Shown here one piece after another: positions 28,209 through 36,601 of a stretch of 64,000 bases of DNA. The notes beneath the pieces were generated by a model that saw only the letters and a program-made list of their open reading frames with translations, ran no database searches and was not told the DNA's origin. Source of the DNA: Pelagibacterales bacterium SAG-MED28 (GTDB lineage: Bacteria; Pseudomonadota; Alphaproteobacteria; Pelagibacterales; Pelagibacteraceae); assembly GCA_014653835.1 (NCBI GenBank), contig JACWDY010000002.1, forward strand, positions 1 to 64,000. The letters run 5' to 3'. Position 1 is the stretch's first letter, and each line of letters starts with the position of its first letter. The position numbers and the translations under genes were made by a program.

Positions 28209-28655
28209 CTACTGTATTTTAGACAGCGATTTTGAATTAGAAATAATTTTCTCTAATGATTGAGTTGTTTTATCAAGCATTGACTCATATGAAGTATTAT
28301 TTTCTTCTATGGTATTTTTTAAACTTTCTAATTTGTTATTAAGTTTTTTTATTTCTACATCCTTGTTATTTTTGTATTGAATGGCCAGCGATTTTATCTC
28401 TTTAAATTTATTGGAGATTTCATCTAATTTATTTTTTTGGTTAGCAACTTTTTGTTTTAAATCAAAATACTCATCTATAAGCTGGATAGTTGTGATCAAT
28501 AATAATTTATTTTCCCCAATGTTTCCAAGCTTATCTTTTAATTCAGAATATTTTTTATCTAAAAATTTAGTCAGTTTTTTCAAAGACTCTTCTTGGCCTT
28601 CATCACATGAAAGTAGATAATCTTTATTATTAAATTTGATATTTACATTTGCCAT
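28209..28655 (-). CDS. zapA: Cell division protein ZapA
   Basis: FtsZ-ring-associated protein that bundles FtsZ filaments. The 148-residue protein has the ZapA N-terminal beta-hairpin (ANVNIKFNNKDYLLSCDEGQE), then KLTKFLDKKYSELKDKLGN (about 26-44), and LLLITTIQLIDEYFDLKQKV (about 51-70), followed by a long coiled coil through the C-terminus. It is longer than E. coli ZapA (109 aa) because of the extended coiled coil. The 5' end overlaps the upstream small coiled-coil gene by 13 bases, so the two are likely co-expressed partners. Confidence 0.88.
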   Translation of the reverse strand: MANVNIKFNNKDYLLSCDEGQEESLKKLTKFLDKKYSELKDKLGNIGENKLLLITTIQLIDEYFDLKQKVANQKNKLDEISNKFKEIKSLAIQYKNNKDVEIKKLNNKLESLKNTIEENNTSYESMLDKTTQSLEKIISNSKSLSKIQ

Positions 28656-28966
28656 TTATCTATTTCACCTACTAAACTCTCAGTTTCTTGACTTAAGTCC
28701 TCAATATCTTTTTTAAACCTTTCTTCAAGTTCAGATTTCTGACTTACCTCTAATTGAAGTTTTTGTAATTTTTCTTTTAAATATTTGTGTTCTCTCATTA
28801 ATTCTTGATTTTGTTTCTCTATTTTTTTTTTATTGTTTGATAATTCATTTCTCTCTATTTTTATTTTTTCAATTTCGTATTCTGGTTGTGAATAACTTAA
28901 AGATATAGAATTTAATTTATCTATAAGTAGGTTTAAATTTTGTTCTTTTTTTTCAATATTGCTCAT
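28643..28966 (-). CDS. Small coiled-coil protein upstream of zapA
   Basis: A 107-residue protein that is almost all predicted coiled coil (KIEKQNQELMREHKYLKEKLQKLQLEV, about 47-73), with no catalytic motif, signal peptide or membrane segment. The same position is held by DUF4164-like coiled-coil genes in other alphaproteobacteria, so I infer a similar role, probably structural and linked to division through ZapA, whose start it overlaps by 13 bases. It is first in the minus-strand run that ends at purA and is divergent from tkt across a 58-base spacer. Confidence 0.7.
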   Translation of the reverse strand: MSNIEKKEQNLNLLIDKLNSISLSYSQPEYEIEKIKIERNELSNNKKKIEKQNQELMREHKYLKEKLQKLQLEVSQKSELEERFKKDIEDLSQETESLVGEIDKWQM

Positions 28967-29024
28967 AAAGTTTTTAAAGCATATTATTGATATAGTTAGT
29001 TTAAGTCTATATATGTAATTATAA

Positions 29025-31007
29025 GTGAGTGTAAATTTTAACCAATTATCAAACGCAATTAGATTTTTATCTGTTGATGCTGTGCAAAAAGCAAAATCAG
29101 GTCATCCAGGTATGCCAATGGGTATGGCAGACGTTGCAACAGTGTTATTTAAATACCACCTGAGGTTTAATCCACGAAATCCTAATTGGATTAACAGAGA
29201 TAGATTTATTTTATCCGCAGGACACGGCTCCATGCTACTTTATTCTTTGCTTTATCTCTGTGGCTACAAAAGTGTCTCAATTGAAGATATAAAAAATTTT
29301 AGGCAACTAAACTCAATTTGTGCAGGACATCCAGAATATAAAAAGGGATCTGGAATAGAAACTACTACCGGTCCATTAGGACAAGGCTTGGGTAATGCTG
29401 TAGGAATGGCAATAGCTGAAGAAATATTTAGAAAAAAATTTGGATCATCTTTAATTAACAATAAAACATTCGTAATTGCCAGTGATGGAGATCTAATGGA
29501 AGGAGTTAGCCATGAGGCAATGAGTTTAGCTGGGCATCTAAAATTAAAAAATTTAGTTGTCTTCTTTGATAATAATAAAATTTCAATTGATGGATCTACA
29601 TCTTTAAGCGTTTCGGATAATTATAAAAAAAGATTTGAGTCGTATAATTGGGAATTCTTAGAAATTAATGGTCATAATGAAAAGCAAATTTCAAAAGCTA
29701 TTTCTAAAGCAACAAAATCTAACAAACCAACAATAATTTCTTGTAAAACAGTCATAGGTTTTGGATCACCTAATAAATCAGGTAAAGCCTCCTCTCATGG
29801 ATCTCCTCTAGGAGAAGAAGAAATAACTTTAGTTAGAAAGAAACTTAAATGGAACCACAAACCGTTTGAAATTCCGAGAGAAATTTTAGAAGAGTGGAAA
29901 AAAATTGGTGATAGAGGTGAGCAACTTGAAGAAAAATGGCAAGAATTAATTAATAAAAAAAATTCTCAAATCAAAAATAAACTTGAAAAAGTTTTTAACA
30001 ATAATGAACTTGGGGATTTAGAAAATTTAATTGAAAAGCAAAAAACAAAATATTTTGAAACAAAACCAGATTTAGCCACTAGGCAATGTTCAATGGCAAC
30101 TATTGAGAGTATTTCATCTATATTCCCTCGGCTAATTGGTGGCTCAGCAGATTTGAGTGGTTCAAATAATACTAAAACAAACAACTCTAAAATAATTAAT
30201 TCTAAAAATTTTGATGGAAATTATATACACTATGGTGTTAGAGAACACGGTATGGCGGCTGTGATGAATGGTTTGGCCCTTTACGGAGGTATAATACCAT
30301 ATGGGGGCACATTTCTAATTTTTTCAGATTACTGTAAACCTTCTATCAGATTATCTGCTTTAATGGGTCTTAAAGTAATTTATATTTTTTCTCATGACTC
30401 TATTGGTCTTGGAGAGGATGGTCCTACTCATCAACCAATTGAACAACTTAGTGGTTTAAGAGCTATTCCAAATTTAAATGTTTTTAGGCCTGCTGACATA
30501 AATGAAACTTTAGAATGTTGGGAAATAGCTTTGAAAAGTAAAAACACCCCTAGTGCTATAGCTTTGTCTAGACAAAAAGTTCCGTACATTAATCCTAAAA
30601 ATTCAAAAGAAAATAAATCTGAAAAAGGAGCTTACGTTGTGAATTTAACTTCACACGAGAGTAATGTAACATTAATAGCTTCAGGCACAGAGGTGGAACT
30701 TGCTTTAGAAGTTCAGAGAAAACTAAAAGAAAATAGTATTCATTCAAAAGTTGTTTCGATGCCATGCATGGAACTTTTTGACCAACAATCTGAGGATTAT
30801 AAGAAAGATATATTAGAAGAAGATTCATTAATTGTTACAATAGAAGCTGGAAGTATTATGTCTTGGCAAAAATATATTAAAAACAATGGGATCAATTTAG
30901 GTATCGATAAATTTGGTGAAAGTGCGCCATACAAAGAAATTTATAATCATTTAGATCTGTCGGAAGAAAAAATTACTAGCTTTATTCAAAAGAAATTAAG
31001 AGAGTAA
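29025..31007 (+). CDS. tkt: Transketolase
   Basis: Thiamine diphosphate enzyme that moves two-carbon units between sugar phosphates in the pentose phosphate pathway. The 660-residue protein has AVQKAKSGHPGMPMGMADVA (about 20-39), GHGSMLLYSLLYLCGY (about 67-82), TGPLGQGLGNAVGMA (about 113-127) and the thiamine-binding ASDGDLMEGVSHEAMSLAGH (about 150-169) with NNK. The pyrimidine domain shows HDSIGLGEDGPTHQPIEQL near 455-473. Start is the GTG at 29025 with no visible Shine-Dalgarno sequence; a weak TTGATA-N17-TATATG at 28987-29015 would give an almost leaderless message. pgk follows after nine bases; no gap gene lies between. Confidence 0.95.
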   Translation: MSVNFNQLSNAIRFLSVDAVQKAKSGHPGMPMGMADVATVLFKYHLRFNPRNPNWINRDRFILSAGHGSMLLYSLLYLCGYKSVSIEDIKNFRQLNSICAGHPEYKKGSGIETTTGPLGQGLGNAVGMAIAEEIFRKKFGSSLINNKTFVIASDGDLMEGVSHEAMSLAGHLKLKNLVVFFDNNKISIDGSTSLSVSDNYKKRFESYNWEFLEINGHNEKQISKAISKATKSNKPTIISCKTVIGFGSPNKSGKASSHGSPLGEEEITLVRKKLKWNHKPFEIPREILEEWKKIGDRGEQLEEKWQELINKKNSQIKNKLEKVFNNNELGDLENLIEKQKTKYFETKPDLATRQCSMATIESISSIFPRLIGGSADLSGSNNTKTNNSKIINSKNFDGNYIHYGVREHGMAAVMNGLALYGGIIPYGGTFLIFSDYCKPSIRLSALMGLKVIYIFSHDSIGLGEDGPTHQPIEQLSGLRAIPNLNVFRPADINETLECWEIALKSKNTPSAIALSRQKVPYINPKNSKENKSEKGAYVVNLTSHESNVTLIASGTEVELALEVQRKLKENSIHSKVVSMPCMELFDQQSEDYKKDILEEDSLIVTIEAGSIMSWQKYIKNNGINLGIDKFGESAPYKEIYNHLDLSEEKITSFIQKKLRE

Positions 31008-31016
31008 CTCTGATTT

Positions 31017-32207
31017 ATGGATAAAATAAATTTTTTTCCTGATAATTTAGATGTTCAAAATAAAAAAATAATCCTTAGGTTAGATCTAAACGTGCCTTTA
31101 AAAGATAAAGTAATAAAAGATTATACAAGAATAGATTTATGCTTACCTTTTATAAAAAGATTAATTGAAAAAAAAGCAAAAATAATAATTATAAGTCATT
31201 TAGGTCGACCAAAAGAAAAAAAAGATCCTGCTCTTTCTTTAATGCCAATTTATAAATATTTAAAAAAAACACTACAAACTAACGTATATTTTTTCATGGG
31301 AAAATTTGATAATGAAGTCAAAGATAAATTTTCTCACTTAAAAGAAGGTGAAGTAATATTAATCGAAAATATAAGATATTTTAAGGAGGAAACTGAAGAT
31401 GATGATAATTTTTCAGAAAAGTTAGGTTCTTTAGGAGATATTTATATCAACGATGCTTTTTCTTGTTCTCACAGAAAGCAAGCTTCTGTGCATAAAATTA
31501 CTAAGTATATAAACATAAGCTTCGCTGGACCACTATTTAAAAAAGAAATAGATGCAATAAATCTAGTAATAAGAAATAAGAAAGAGCCGGTGACATGTAT
31601 TATCGGAGGATCAAAAATTTCAACAAAGATTAATGTTATTACAAGTCTTCTAGAAAAAATTAATAATCTTATAATTGTTGGAGCTATGGCCAATAATTTT
31701 TTAGTCTATAAAAATTTTAAAGTTGGAAAATCTTTGGTTGAAAACAATACAAAAGTAATTATAGAAAAAATTTATAATAAAGCTGTAGAAAATAATTGTG
31801 AAATAATGATACCTGAAGACTGTATAGTTGGGACCAGCTTTGAAGGAAATGGAAAAAATAAAGATTTAGATAAAATTCAAGATAATGAGATTATTTTAGA
31901 TATTGGGTTTAATACGATAAAGAGTATTAAAAAGAAAATTGATCAATCCAATACAGTTTTATGGAATGGACCAGCAGGGTATTTTGAAAATGAAAATTTT
32001 GCAAATGGTACAAGATCAATAGCTAAAACTATTTCAAAAAATACTTTAGAAAGATCTCTTATTTCGGTTCTTGGTGGAGGAGATACTCTTGCAGCAATTA
32101 AAAAAAGTAAAAGTGAACTTTCTTTCTCTCACTTATCAACAGCTGGAGGTGCATTTTTAGAGTATCTAGAGGGAAAAGACTTGCCTGGGCTAAGTGTTTT
32201 AAAATAA
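31017..32207 (+). CDS. pgk: Phosphoglycerate kinase
   Basis: Reversible transfer of phosphate between 1,3-bisphosphoglycerate and ADP. The 396-residue protein has KIILRLDLNVPLKDKVIKDYTRI (about 18-40), IIISHLGRPKEKK (about 56-68), ILIENIRYFKEE (about 108-119), NDAFSCSHRKQASV (about 145-158) and the C-terminal nucleotide site VLWNGPAGYFE (about 318-328) with SVLGGGDTLAAI (about 353-364). Length is standard. It lies between tkt and class I fba with spacers of nine bases, in one plus-strand operon. Confidence 0.96.
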   Translation: MDKINFFPDNLDVQNKKIILRLDLNVPLKDKVIKDYTRIDLCLPFIKRLIEKKAKIIIISHLGRPKEKKDPALSLMPIYKYLKKTLQTNVYFFMGKFDNEVKDKFSHLKEGEVILIENIRYFKEETEDDDNFSEKLGSLGDIYINDAFSCSHRKQASVHKITKYINISFAGPLFKKEIDAINLVIRNKKEPVTCIIGGSKISTKINVITSLLEKINNLIIVGAMANNFLVYKNFKVGKSLVENNTKVIIEKIYNKAVENNCEIMIPEDCIVGTSFEGNGKNKDLDKIQDNEIILDIGFNTIKSIKKKIDQSNTVLWNGPAGYFENENFANGTRSIAKTISKNTLERSLISVLGGGDTLAAIKKSKSELSFSHLSTAGGAFLEYLEGKDLPGLSVLK

Positions 32208-32216
32208 ATAATCCTT

Positions 32217-33233
32217 ATGACCTTAAATGAAATAGCAAAAAGAATGTGCGCTAAAGGTAAAGGTATTTTAGCAGCAGATGAAAGCACGGGTACAATAGCC
32301 AAGAGATTTAAAAGCATAAACGTAGAAAATTTGGAGAAAAATAGATTAAATTTTCGCCAAACCTTATTTAATTCAAGTGCGATGAAAGACTATATCGGGG
32401 GTGTGATTTTATTTGATGAAACAATCAAGCAAAAAACTACATTAGGACCAACTGTACCTGAGTTAATTTCAAAGCATGGTGCAATACCAGGTATTAAAGT
32501 TGACAAGGGTGCTAAACCTTTGGCTGGGTCGATTGACGAAACTATTACTGAAGGTTTGGATGGTTTAAGGGAGAGGTTAAAGGAATATTTTGATTTAGGA
32601 GCTAGATTTACAAAATGGCGAGCTGTATATAAAATTAACGATAACTTTCCATCAATTCAGTCAATTAAATCTAACGCACACGCTTTAGCAAGATATGCTT
32701 CTTTAGTACAAGAGGCTAATATGGTTCCAATCGTTGAGCCAGAAGTTTTGATGAATGGATCACATGGAATTGAAAAGTGCTACCAAGTTACAACTGATGT
32801 TTTAAATGAGTGTTATAACGAACTTGAAATTCATAAAGTGGATTTACAGGGCACCGTACTTAAACCAAATATGATTATACCTGGTTCTGAATGTAAAGAC
32901 AAATCTAGTTCAGTAGAGATTGCAAAAAAAACTCTAGATTGTTTAAAAAAAAATGTACCAAGTGGTGTGCCAGGAATTGCATTTCTATCTGGGGGTCAGT
33001 CAGAGATTGAGTCTAGTAAGAATTTAAATGAGATTAATAAAATTAACGACAGTAATTTTTTAATTACTTTTTCATACGGTAGGGGTTTGCAGGCCAGCGC
33101 CCTAAAAGAATTTGGAAAAAAACAAGATAATATTGAAAATATTCAAAAAGCTTTTAATCATAGGGCTAAAATGAACGGCCTATCCTCTAAAGGAGAGTGG
33201 TCTGAAGACTTAGAAAAAATTTCAGCGGCTTAA
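32217..33233 (+). CDS. fbaB: Class I fructose-bisphosphate aldolase
   Basis: Schiff-base aldolase that splits or forms fructose 1,6-bisphosphate. The 338-residue protein belongs to the animal/plant-like class I family rather than the metal-dependent class II: it has KGKGILAADESTGTIAKRF (about 13-31), LFDETIKQKT (about 63-72), FTKWRAVYKI (about 136-145) and the Schiff-base region VDLQGTVLKPNMIIPG, with the lysine near 213. GIAFLSGGQSE follows near 255. The gene lies between pgk and thiE. Gene symbol is by class only; the sequence supports class I firmly. Confidence 0.9.
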   Translation: MTLNEIAKRMCAKGKGILAADESTGTIAKRFKSINVENLEKNRLNFRQTLFNSSAMKDYIGGVILFDETIKQKTTLGPTVPELISKHGAIPGIKVDKGAKPLAGSIDETITEGLDGLRERLKEYFDLGARFTKWRAVYKINDNFPSIQSIKSNAHALARYASLVQEANMVPIVEPEVLMNGSHGIEKCYQVTTDVLNECYNELEIHKVDLQGTVLKPNMIIPGSECKDKSSSVEIAKKTLDCLKKNVPSGVPGIAFLSGGQSEIESSKNLNEINKINDSNFLITFSYGRGLQASALKEFGKKQDNIENIQKAFNHRAKMNGLSSKGEWSEDLEKISAA

Positions 33234-33237
33234 ACCA

Positions 33238-33840
33238 TTGAAGAAGTTAGTATATTTAATTTCACCTAACAAAATAAATAATAAATTTTACTTAGATTTA
33301 GATAAAGTTTTATCCCATAAAAACGTTAGTTTTTTTCAATTAAGATTAAAAAAAATAAAAAAAAACTCTCTTTTTAAAGTTGCTAATAAAATAAAAAAAA
33401 TTACTTCAAAACATAAAGTAAAATTTATTATTAACGATAATTTTATTCTGGCAAGCAGGATTAAAGCAGATGGCTGTCATATGGGTCAAGAAGATGGATC
33501 TTTTAAAATAGCTAGGCGTGAACTCAAGAATAAAATCTTAGGAATTACTTGCCACAATTCTAAGACTTTAGCAAAAAATGCTATAATAAACAAAGCTGAC
33601 TACCTCGCTTTCGGATCATTCTATAATTCAAAACTTAAACCAAAAGCAAAAAAGACAAATTTAAATATTTTAAGATGGGCAAAAAAGAATATCAAAAAAC
33701 CGATTGTGGTAATTGGAGGTATTAATAACTTAAACTATAAAAAATTAATAAATTCTGGGGCTAAATATATTGCAATATCGAGTTTTATTTGGGATAACCC
33801 AAATTTAAAGCCTGAACTTGCGATTAAAAAATTTAGATGA
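33238..33840 (+). CDS. thiE: Thiamine-phosphate synthase
   Basis: Couples HMP diphosphate with thiazole phosphate to form thiamine phosphate. The 200-residue TIM barrel has FFQLRLKK (about 31-38), FIINDNFILASRIKADGCHMGQEDG (about 62-86), ILGITCHNSKTL (about 99-110), KADYLAFGSFYNSKLKP near 120-136 and VVIGGINNLNY. The start is a TTG at 33238, four bases after the fba stop. Its stop overlaps the efp start (ATGA). thiD lies in a separate operon on the other strand. Some signature residues are replaced (HMGQEDG in place of HLGQ.D), as is usual for this AT-rich lineage. Confidence 0.88.
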   Translation: MKKLVYLISPNKINNKFYLDLDKVLSHKNVSFFQLRLKKIKKNSLFKVANKIKKITSKHKVKFIINDNFILASRIKADGCHMGQEDGSFKIARRELKNKILGITCHNSKTLAKNAIINKADYLAFGSFYNSKLKPKAKKTNLNILRWAKKNIKKPIVVIGGINNLNYKKLINSGAKYIAISSFIWDNPNLKPELAIKKFR

Positions 33841-34400
33841 AAATAACAGCTATTGAAATAAAACCTGGTATGATCATAGAGCACAAAAATGATTTTTGGA
33901 AAGTTTTAAAAACTCAACATGTTAAACCTGGAAAAGGTGGCGCTTTTAATCAAGTAGAATTTAAGAGTGTTATAAAGGGAACAAAGTTAAATGAAAGATT
34001 TAGATCAAGTGAGACAGTTGAAAAAGCTGAAGTTGATGAAAAAAAATTTAGCTTTTTATATATAGATGGTGAAAATTGTCACTTTATGGATAATAAGACT
34101 TTTGAACAAGTAGAAATACCTAAATCGATAACTGGAGAACAGTATAAACTATTGAAAGAAAATTTAGAAGTTACAATTTCGTTTATGGAAGAAAAACCAA
34201 TTTCAATAGAACTTCCAAACAATATAGAATGTAAAATTGAAACAACTGATGCAGCTATTAAAAATCAGACTGCTTCTTCTTCATATAAACCTGCTTTATT
34301 AGATTGTGGTATTAAAATTGATGTACCGCCCTTCATTGAAAGTGGAGAGAAAATTATTATAGATACTCGGACATTAGAGTACGTAAAAAGAGTAAATTAA
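33837..34400 (+). CDS. efp: Translation elongation factor P
   Basis: Relieves ribosome stalling at polyproline. The 187-residue protein has three beta-barrel domains: KOW-like (about 1-62) with EIKPGMIIEHKNDFWKVLKTQHVKPGKGG, whose lysine in PGKGG (near 33) is the usual modification site, and OB domains ending ERFRSSETVEKAEV...FLYIDGENCHFMD and PPFIESGEKIIIDTRTLEYVKRV, the EF-P signature. Length is normal. ATGA overlap with thiE and one-base overlap with suhB. Confidence 0.96.
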   Translation: MKITAIEIKPGMIIEHKNDFWKVLKTQHVKPGKGGAFNQVEFKSVIKGTKLNERFRSSETVEKAEVDEKKFSFLYIDGENCHFMDNKTFEQVEIPKSITGEQYKLLKENLEVTISFMEEKPISIELPNNIECKIETTDAAIKNQTASSSYKPALLDCGIKIDVPPFIESGEKIIIDTRTLEYVKRVN

Positions 34401-35200
34401 TGAGGTTAAACTCTCCTCAAATTAATTTAATTACTAAAGCATGCATGAAGGCGTCTAGATCTTTAATAAGAGATTTTGGAGAAATTGAAAATTTACAGGT
34501 TTCAACAAAAGGCCCTGGTGATTTTGTTACATCAGCTGACAAAAGAACTGAAAAGATATTAATGGATGAATTGCAAAGAGCACACCCTGAATACGGAATT
34601 ATTACCGAAGAAACTGGAGTAATTAATAAAACAAACTTAAAAAATAGATGGATTATTGATCCAATAGACGGGACAATGAATTTTTTAAACGGTATACCTC
34701 AATTTGCAATTTCTATTGGATATGAGGAGGATGGTGAAGTTAAATGTGGAGTAATATTTAACCCTATTACTAATGAGATGTTCTGTGCTGAAAAAGGAAA
34801 TGGAGCATATCTAAATAATTCTAGAATAAGAGTATCAAATAAAAAAAAAATTATAGATTCATTGCTTGTGACGGGTGGTCCTAAAGGGGCGAGTAAAATT
34901 AAAGATAAAATCTTTTCAGAATATATAAATATTTCAAATAATGTTTCTAATGTTCGAAAATTTGGAAGTGCCGCCTTAGATATGGCATATGTTGCATGTG
35001 GAAGATTTGACGGATATTGGCAAAGAGAACTAAATTATTGGGATATAGCTGCAGGTATAATAATCTTAAAAGAGGCAGGTGGACTTGTTAATTTTTTTGA
35101 AGAGGATATACAACCATCTTTAAAAAAGAATATTATAGCTACTAATAGCAATATTCATGAGGAATTAAGAGGCCTTATTAATAAAAAAGATATTGAGTAA
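34400..35200 (+). CDS. suhB: Inositol monophosphatase family protein
   Basis: Mg-dependent phosphatase; in E. coli SuhB also acts in rRNA transcription antitermination. The 266-residue protein has PGDFVTSADKRTEKILMDEL (about 39-58), GIITEETG (about 67-74), the metal-binding RWIIDPIDGTMNFLNGIPQF (about 89-108), and the C-terminal NYWDIAAGIIILKEAGG (about 212-228). These are the two IMP signature blocks. It overlaps efp by one base (TAATG). Whether it acts on inositol phosphate, fructose bisphosphate or only in antitermination cannot be told from sequence. Confidence 0.9.
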   Translation: MRLNSPQINLITKACMKASRSLIRDFGEIENLQVSTKGPGDFVTSADKRTEKILMDELQRAHPEYGIITEETGVINKTNLKNRWIIDPIDGTMNFLNGIPQFAISIGYEEDGEVKCGVIFNPITNEMFCAEKGNGAYLNNSRIRVSNKKKIIDSLLVTGGPKGASKIKDKIFSEYINISNNVSNVRKFGSAALDMAYVACGRFDGYWQRELNYWDIAAGIIILKEAGGLVNFFEEDIQPSLKKNIIATNSNIHEELRGLINKKDIE

Positions 35201-35228
35201 AAACATTTATTAATATAAAACTCCGTTC

Positions 35229-35453
35229 ATGAAAAAAAAAACACACCCAGATTATCACAAAATTAAAGTTGTAATGACTGATGGGACTGAATTCGAGACT
35301 CGATCGACTTGGGGTAAAGAAAATGATATTTTAAAATTAGATATTGATCCAAAGTCACACTTCGCTTGGACTGGTGGAACTCAGAAAATTTTAGATAAGG
35401 GTAGAGTGAGTAAATATAATAAAAAGTTTAGCAACCTTAGATCAAAAAAATAA
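35229..35453 (+). CDS. rpmE: 50S ribosomal protein L31
   Basis: Bridges the two ribosomal subunits. The 74-residue protein [19 protein letters not shown]...[10 protein letters not shown] has the alphaproteobacterial type: it keeps HPDYH and [30 protein letters not shown] but lacks the CxxC zinc cysteines of the E. coli type. Following rpmE by three bases is the trcR gene, a linkage common in alphaproteobacteria. Confidence 0.95.
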   Translation: MKKKTHPDYHKIKVVMTDGTEFETRSTWGKENDILKLDIDPKSHFAWTGGTQKILDKGRVSKYNKKFSNLRSKK

Positions 35454-35456
35454 ATT

Positions 35457-36041
35457 ATGACCAAAACTCCATTTATGCCAAAAGCAACAGCTGTTTGGCT
35501 AGTTGAAAATACAACACTAACATTTAAACAAATTGCTGAATTTTGTAATTTACATGAATTGGAAATAAAAGGCATAGCTGATGGAGATGTTGCCAGAGGA
35601 ATAAAAGCTTATAATCCAATTTTAGCAGGACAATTATCAAGAGAAGAAATTGAAACATGTTCAAAAAATACTGAGAAAAAACTCGAATTATTAAAAAAGA
35701 TTGAAGAAGTCGAGGTAAAAGAGAGAAAAAGACCTAAGTATACCCCGCTGTCAAAAAGACAAGATAGACCAGATGCAATTTTATGGCTATGCAAGAATGC
35801 ATCTGAGTTAAAGGATGGACAAATTTCAAAACTTGTGGGAAGCACAAAAAGTACTGTTTCGCTTATTAGAAAAAGAAGTTATTGGAATTTCTCAAACCTA
35901 AAACCTAGAGATCCTGTTATCTTGTCATTATGCTCGCAAGAGTCATTCCAGAAAGCTTTGGAAAAAGCTAAAAGAAGAGTTGAAAGAGAGAAAAAAGCTA
36001 AAATTAGAGAGGAAAAAAAAGCTCAAACTGCTTCTCTCTAG
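35457..36041 (+). CDS. trcR: DUF1013-family cell cycle transcriptional regulator TrcR
   Basis: An alphaproteobacterial protein that associates with RNA polymerase and promotes CtrA-dependent or sigma-70 transcription in Caulobacter. The 194-residue protein has the family start MPKATAVWLVENTTLTFKQIAEFCNLHELEIKGIADGDVA (about 7-46), then PNPILAGQLS-like NPILAGQLSREEI, and the second helix-turn-helix RQDRPDAILWLCKNASELKDGQISKLVGSTKSTVSLIR (about 100-137). The C-terminal tail is lysine-rich. CtrA itself is not in this window. It follows rpmE by three bases and precedes rpsU after 51 bases. Confidence 0.88.
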   Translation: MTKTPFMPKATAVWLVENTTLTFKQIAEFCNLHELEIKGIADGDVARGIKAYNPILAGQLSREEIETCSKNTEKKLELLKKIEEVEVKERKRPKYTPLSKRQDRPDAILWLCKNASELKDGQISKLVGSTKSTVSLIRKRSYWNFSNLKPRDPVILSLCSQESFQKALEKAKRRVEREKKAKIREEKKAQTASL

Positions 36042-36092
36042 ACAAACAGATATTCTGATGATAACTACCAAGAAAATTAACTGGAGGTTTTT

Positions 36093-36287
36093 ATTAAAAT
36101 AGACGTCAAAGATAATAACGTGGAGCAAGCAATTAGAGTTCTCAAAAGAAAGCTTCAAAAAGAAGGTTTTTTTAAAGTAATGAAGATGAAAAGCACTTAC
36201 GAGAAACCATCAGAAAAAAAAAAGAGAGTTCAAACAGAAAATAGTAAAAGAATAAAAAAACTCCAAAAACTTAAAAATAGGTACTAA
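36093..36287 (+). CDS. rpsU: 30S ribosomal protein S21 with an apparent ATT start codon
   Basis: Not in the ORF track. The reading frame 36081-36287 gives KIDVKDNNVEQAIRVLKRKLQKEGFF...YEKPSEKKKRVQ, clear S21 (conserved DNNVEQA and the YEKPSEK block). No ATG, GTG or TTG exists between the upstream stop (TAA at 36078) and the conserved region. The strong Shine-Dalgarno sequence GGAGG (36083-36087) sits five bases before ATT (36093), which would be the start and yields 64 residues. CTG at 36081 lies before the ribosome site and is a poorer choice. An AUU start is known for infC, where it allows control by initiation factor 3; a similar role here is inference. Confidence 0.88.
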   Translation: MKIDVKDNNVEQAIRVLKRKLQKEGFFKVMKMKSTYEKPSEKKKRVQTENSKRIKKLQKLKNRY

Positions 36288-36313
36288 AAATTATACAAAT
36301 GAGAGGATTAAAA

Positions 36314-36517
36314 ATGCCATCTGGTAAAGTAAAATGGTTTAACGCCAAAAAAGGTTATGGATTTATTACTGATAATGAGACACGAAAAGACATTTTTCTT
36401 CATGTATCCGCATTAGAAGAATCTAAATTAAGAGTTCTTAAAGAAGAACAAACAATAGTTTACGACATAAAAGAAGAAAGAGACAAACTTCAGGCTATTA
36501 ATATTAAAAAAAAATAA
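36314..36517 (+). CDS. cspA: Cold shock-like protein
   Basis: Single-domain RNA chaperone. The 67-residue protein PSGKVKWFNAKKGYGFITDN...DIFLHVSAL has RNP1 (KGYGFI) and RNP2 (DIFLHV), the two nucleic-acid binding motifs. I take the start at the ATG at 36314 rather than 36299: AGAGGA at 36302-36307 then serves as a ribosome site with a six-base spacer, and MPSGKVKWF is the family's normal start. It ends five bases before the initiator tRNA. The C-terminus is lysine-rich. Confidence 0.93.
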   Translation: MPSGKVKWFNAKKGYGFITDNETRKDIFLHVSALEESKLRVLKEEQTIVYDIKEERDKLQAINIKKK

Positions 36518-36522
36518 TTTAT

Positions 36523-36599
<77 letters not shown>

Positions 36600-36601
36600 A
36601 A

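Noticed and set aside
27657-28655. 6S RNA between zapA and the cyclo-ligase gene
   Set aside because: This is the usual site of ssrS, but the two genes abut with no spacer, so it is not here.
36081-36083. CTG at 36081 as rpsU start
   Set aside because: It lies before and within reach of the GGAGG site itself, leaving no ribosome-binding spacer; ATT at 36093 is correctly spaced and gives the normal S21 length.
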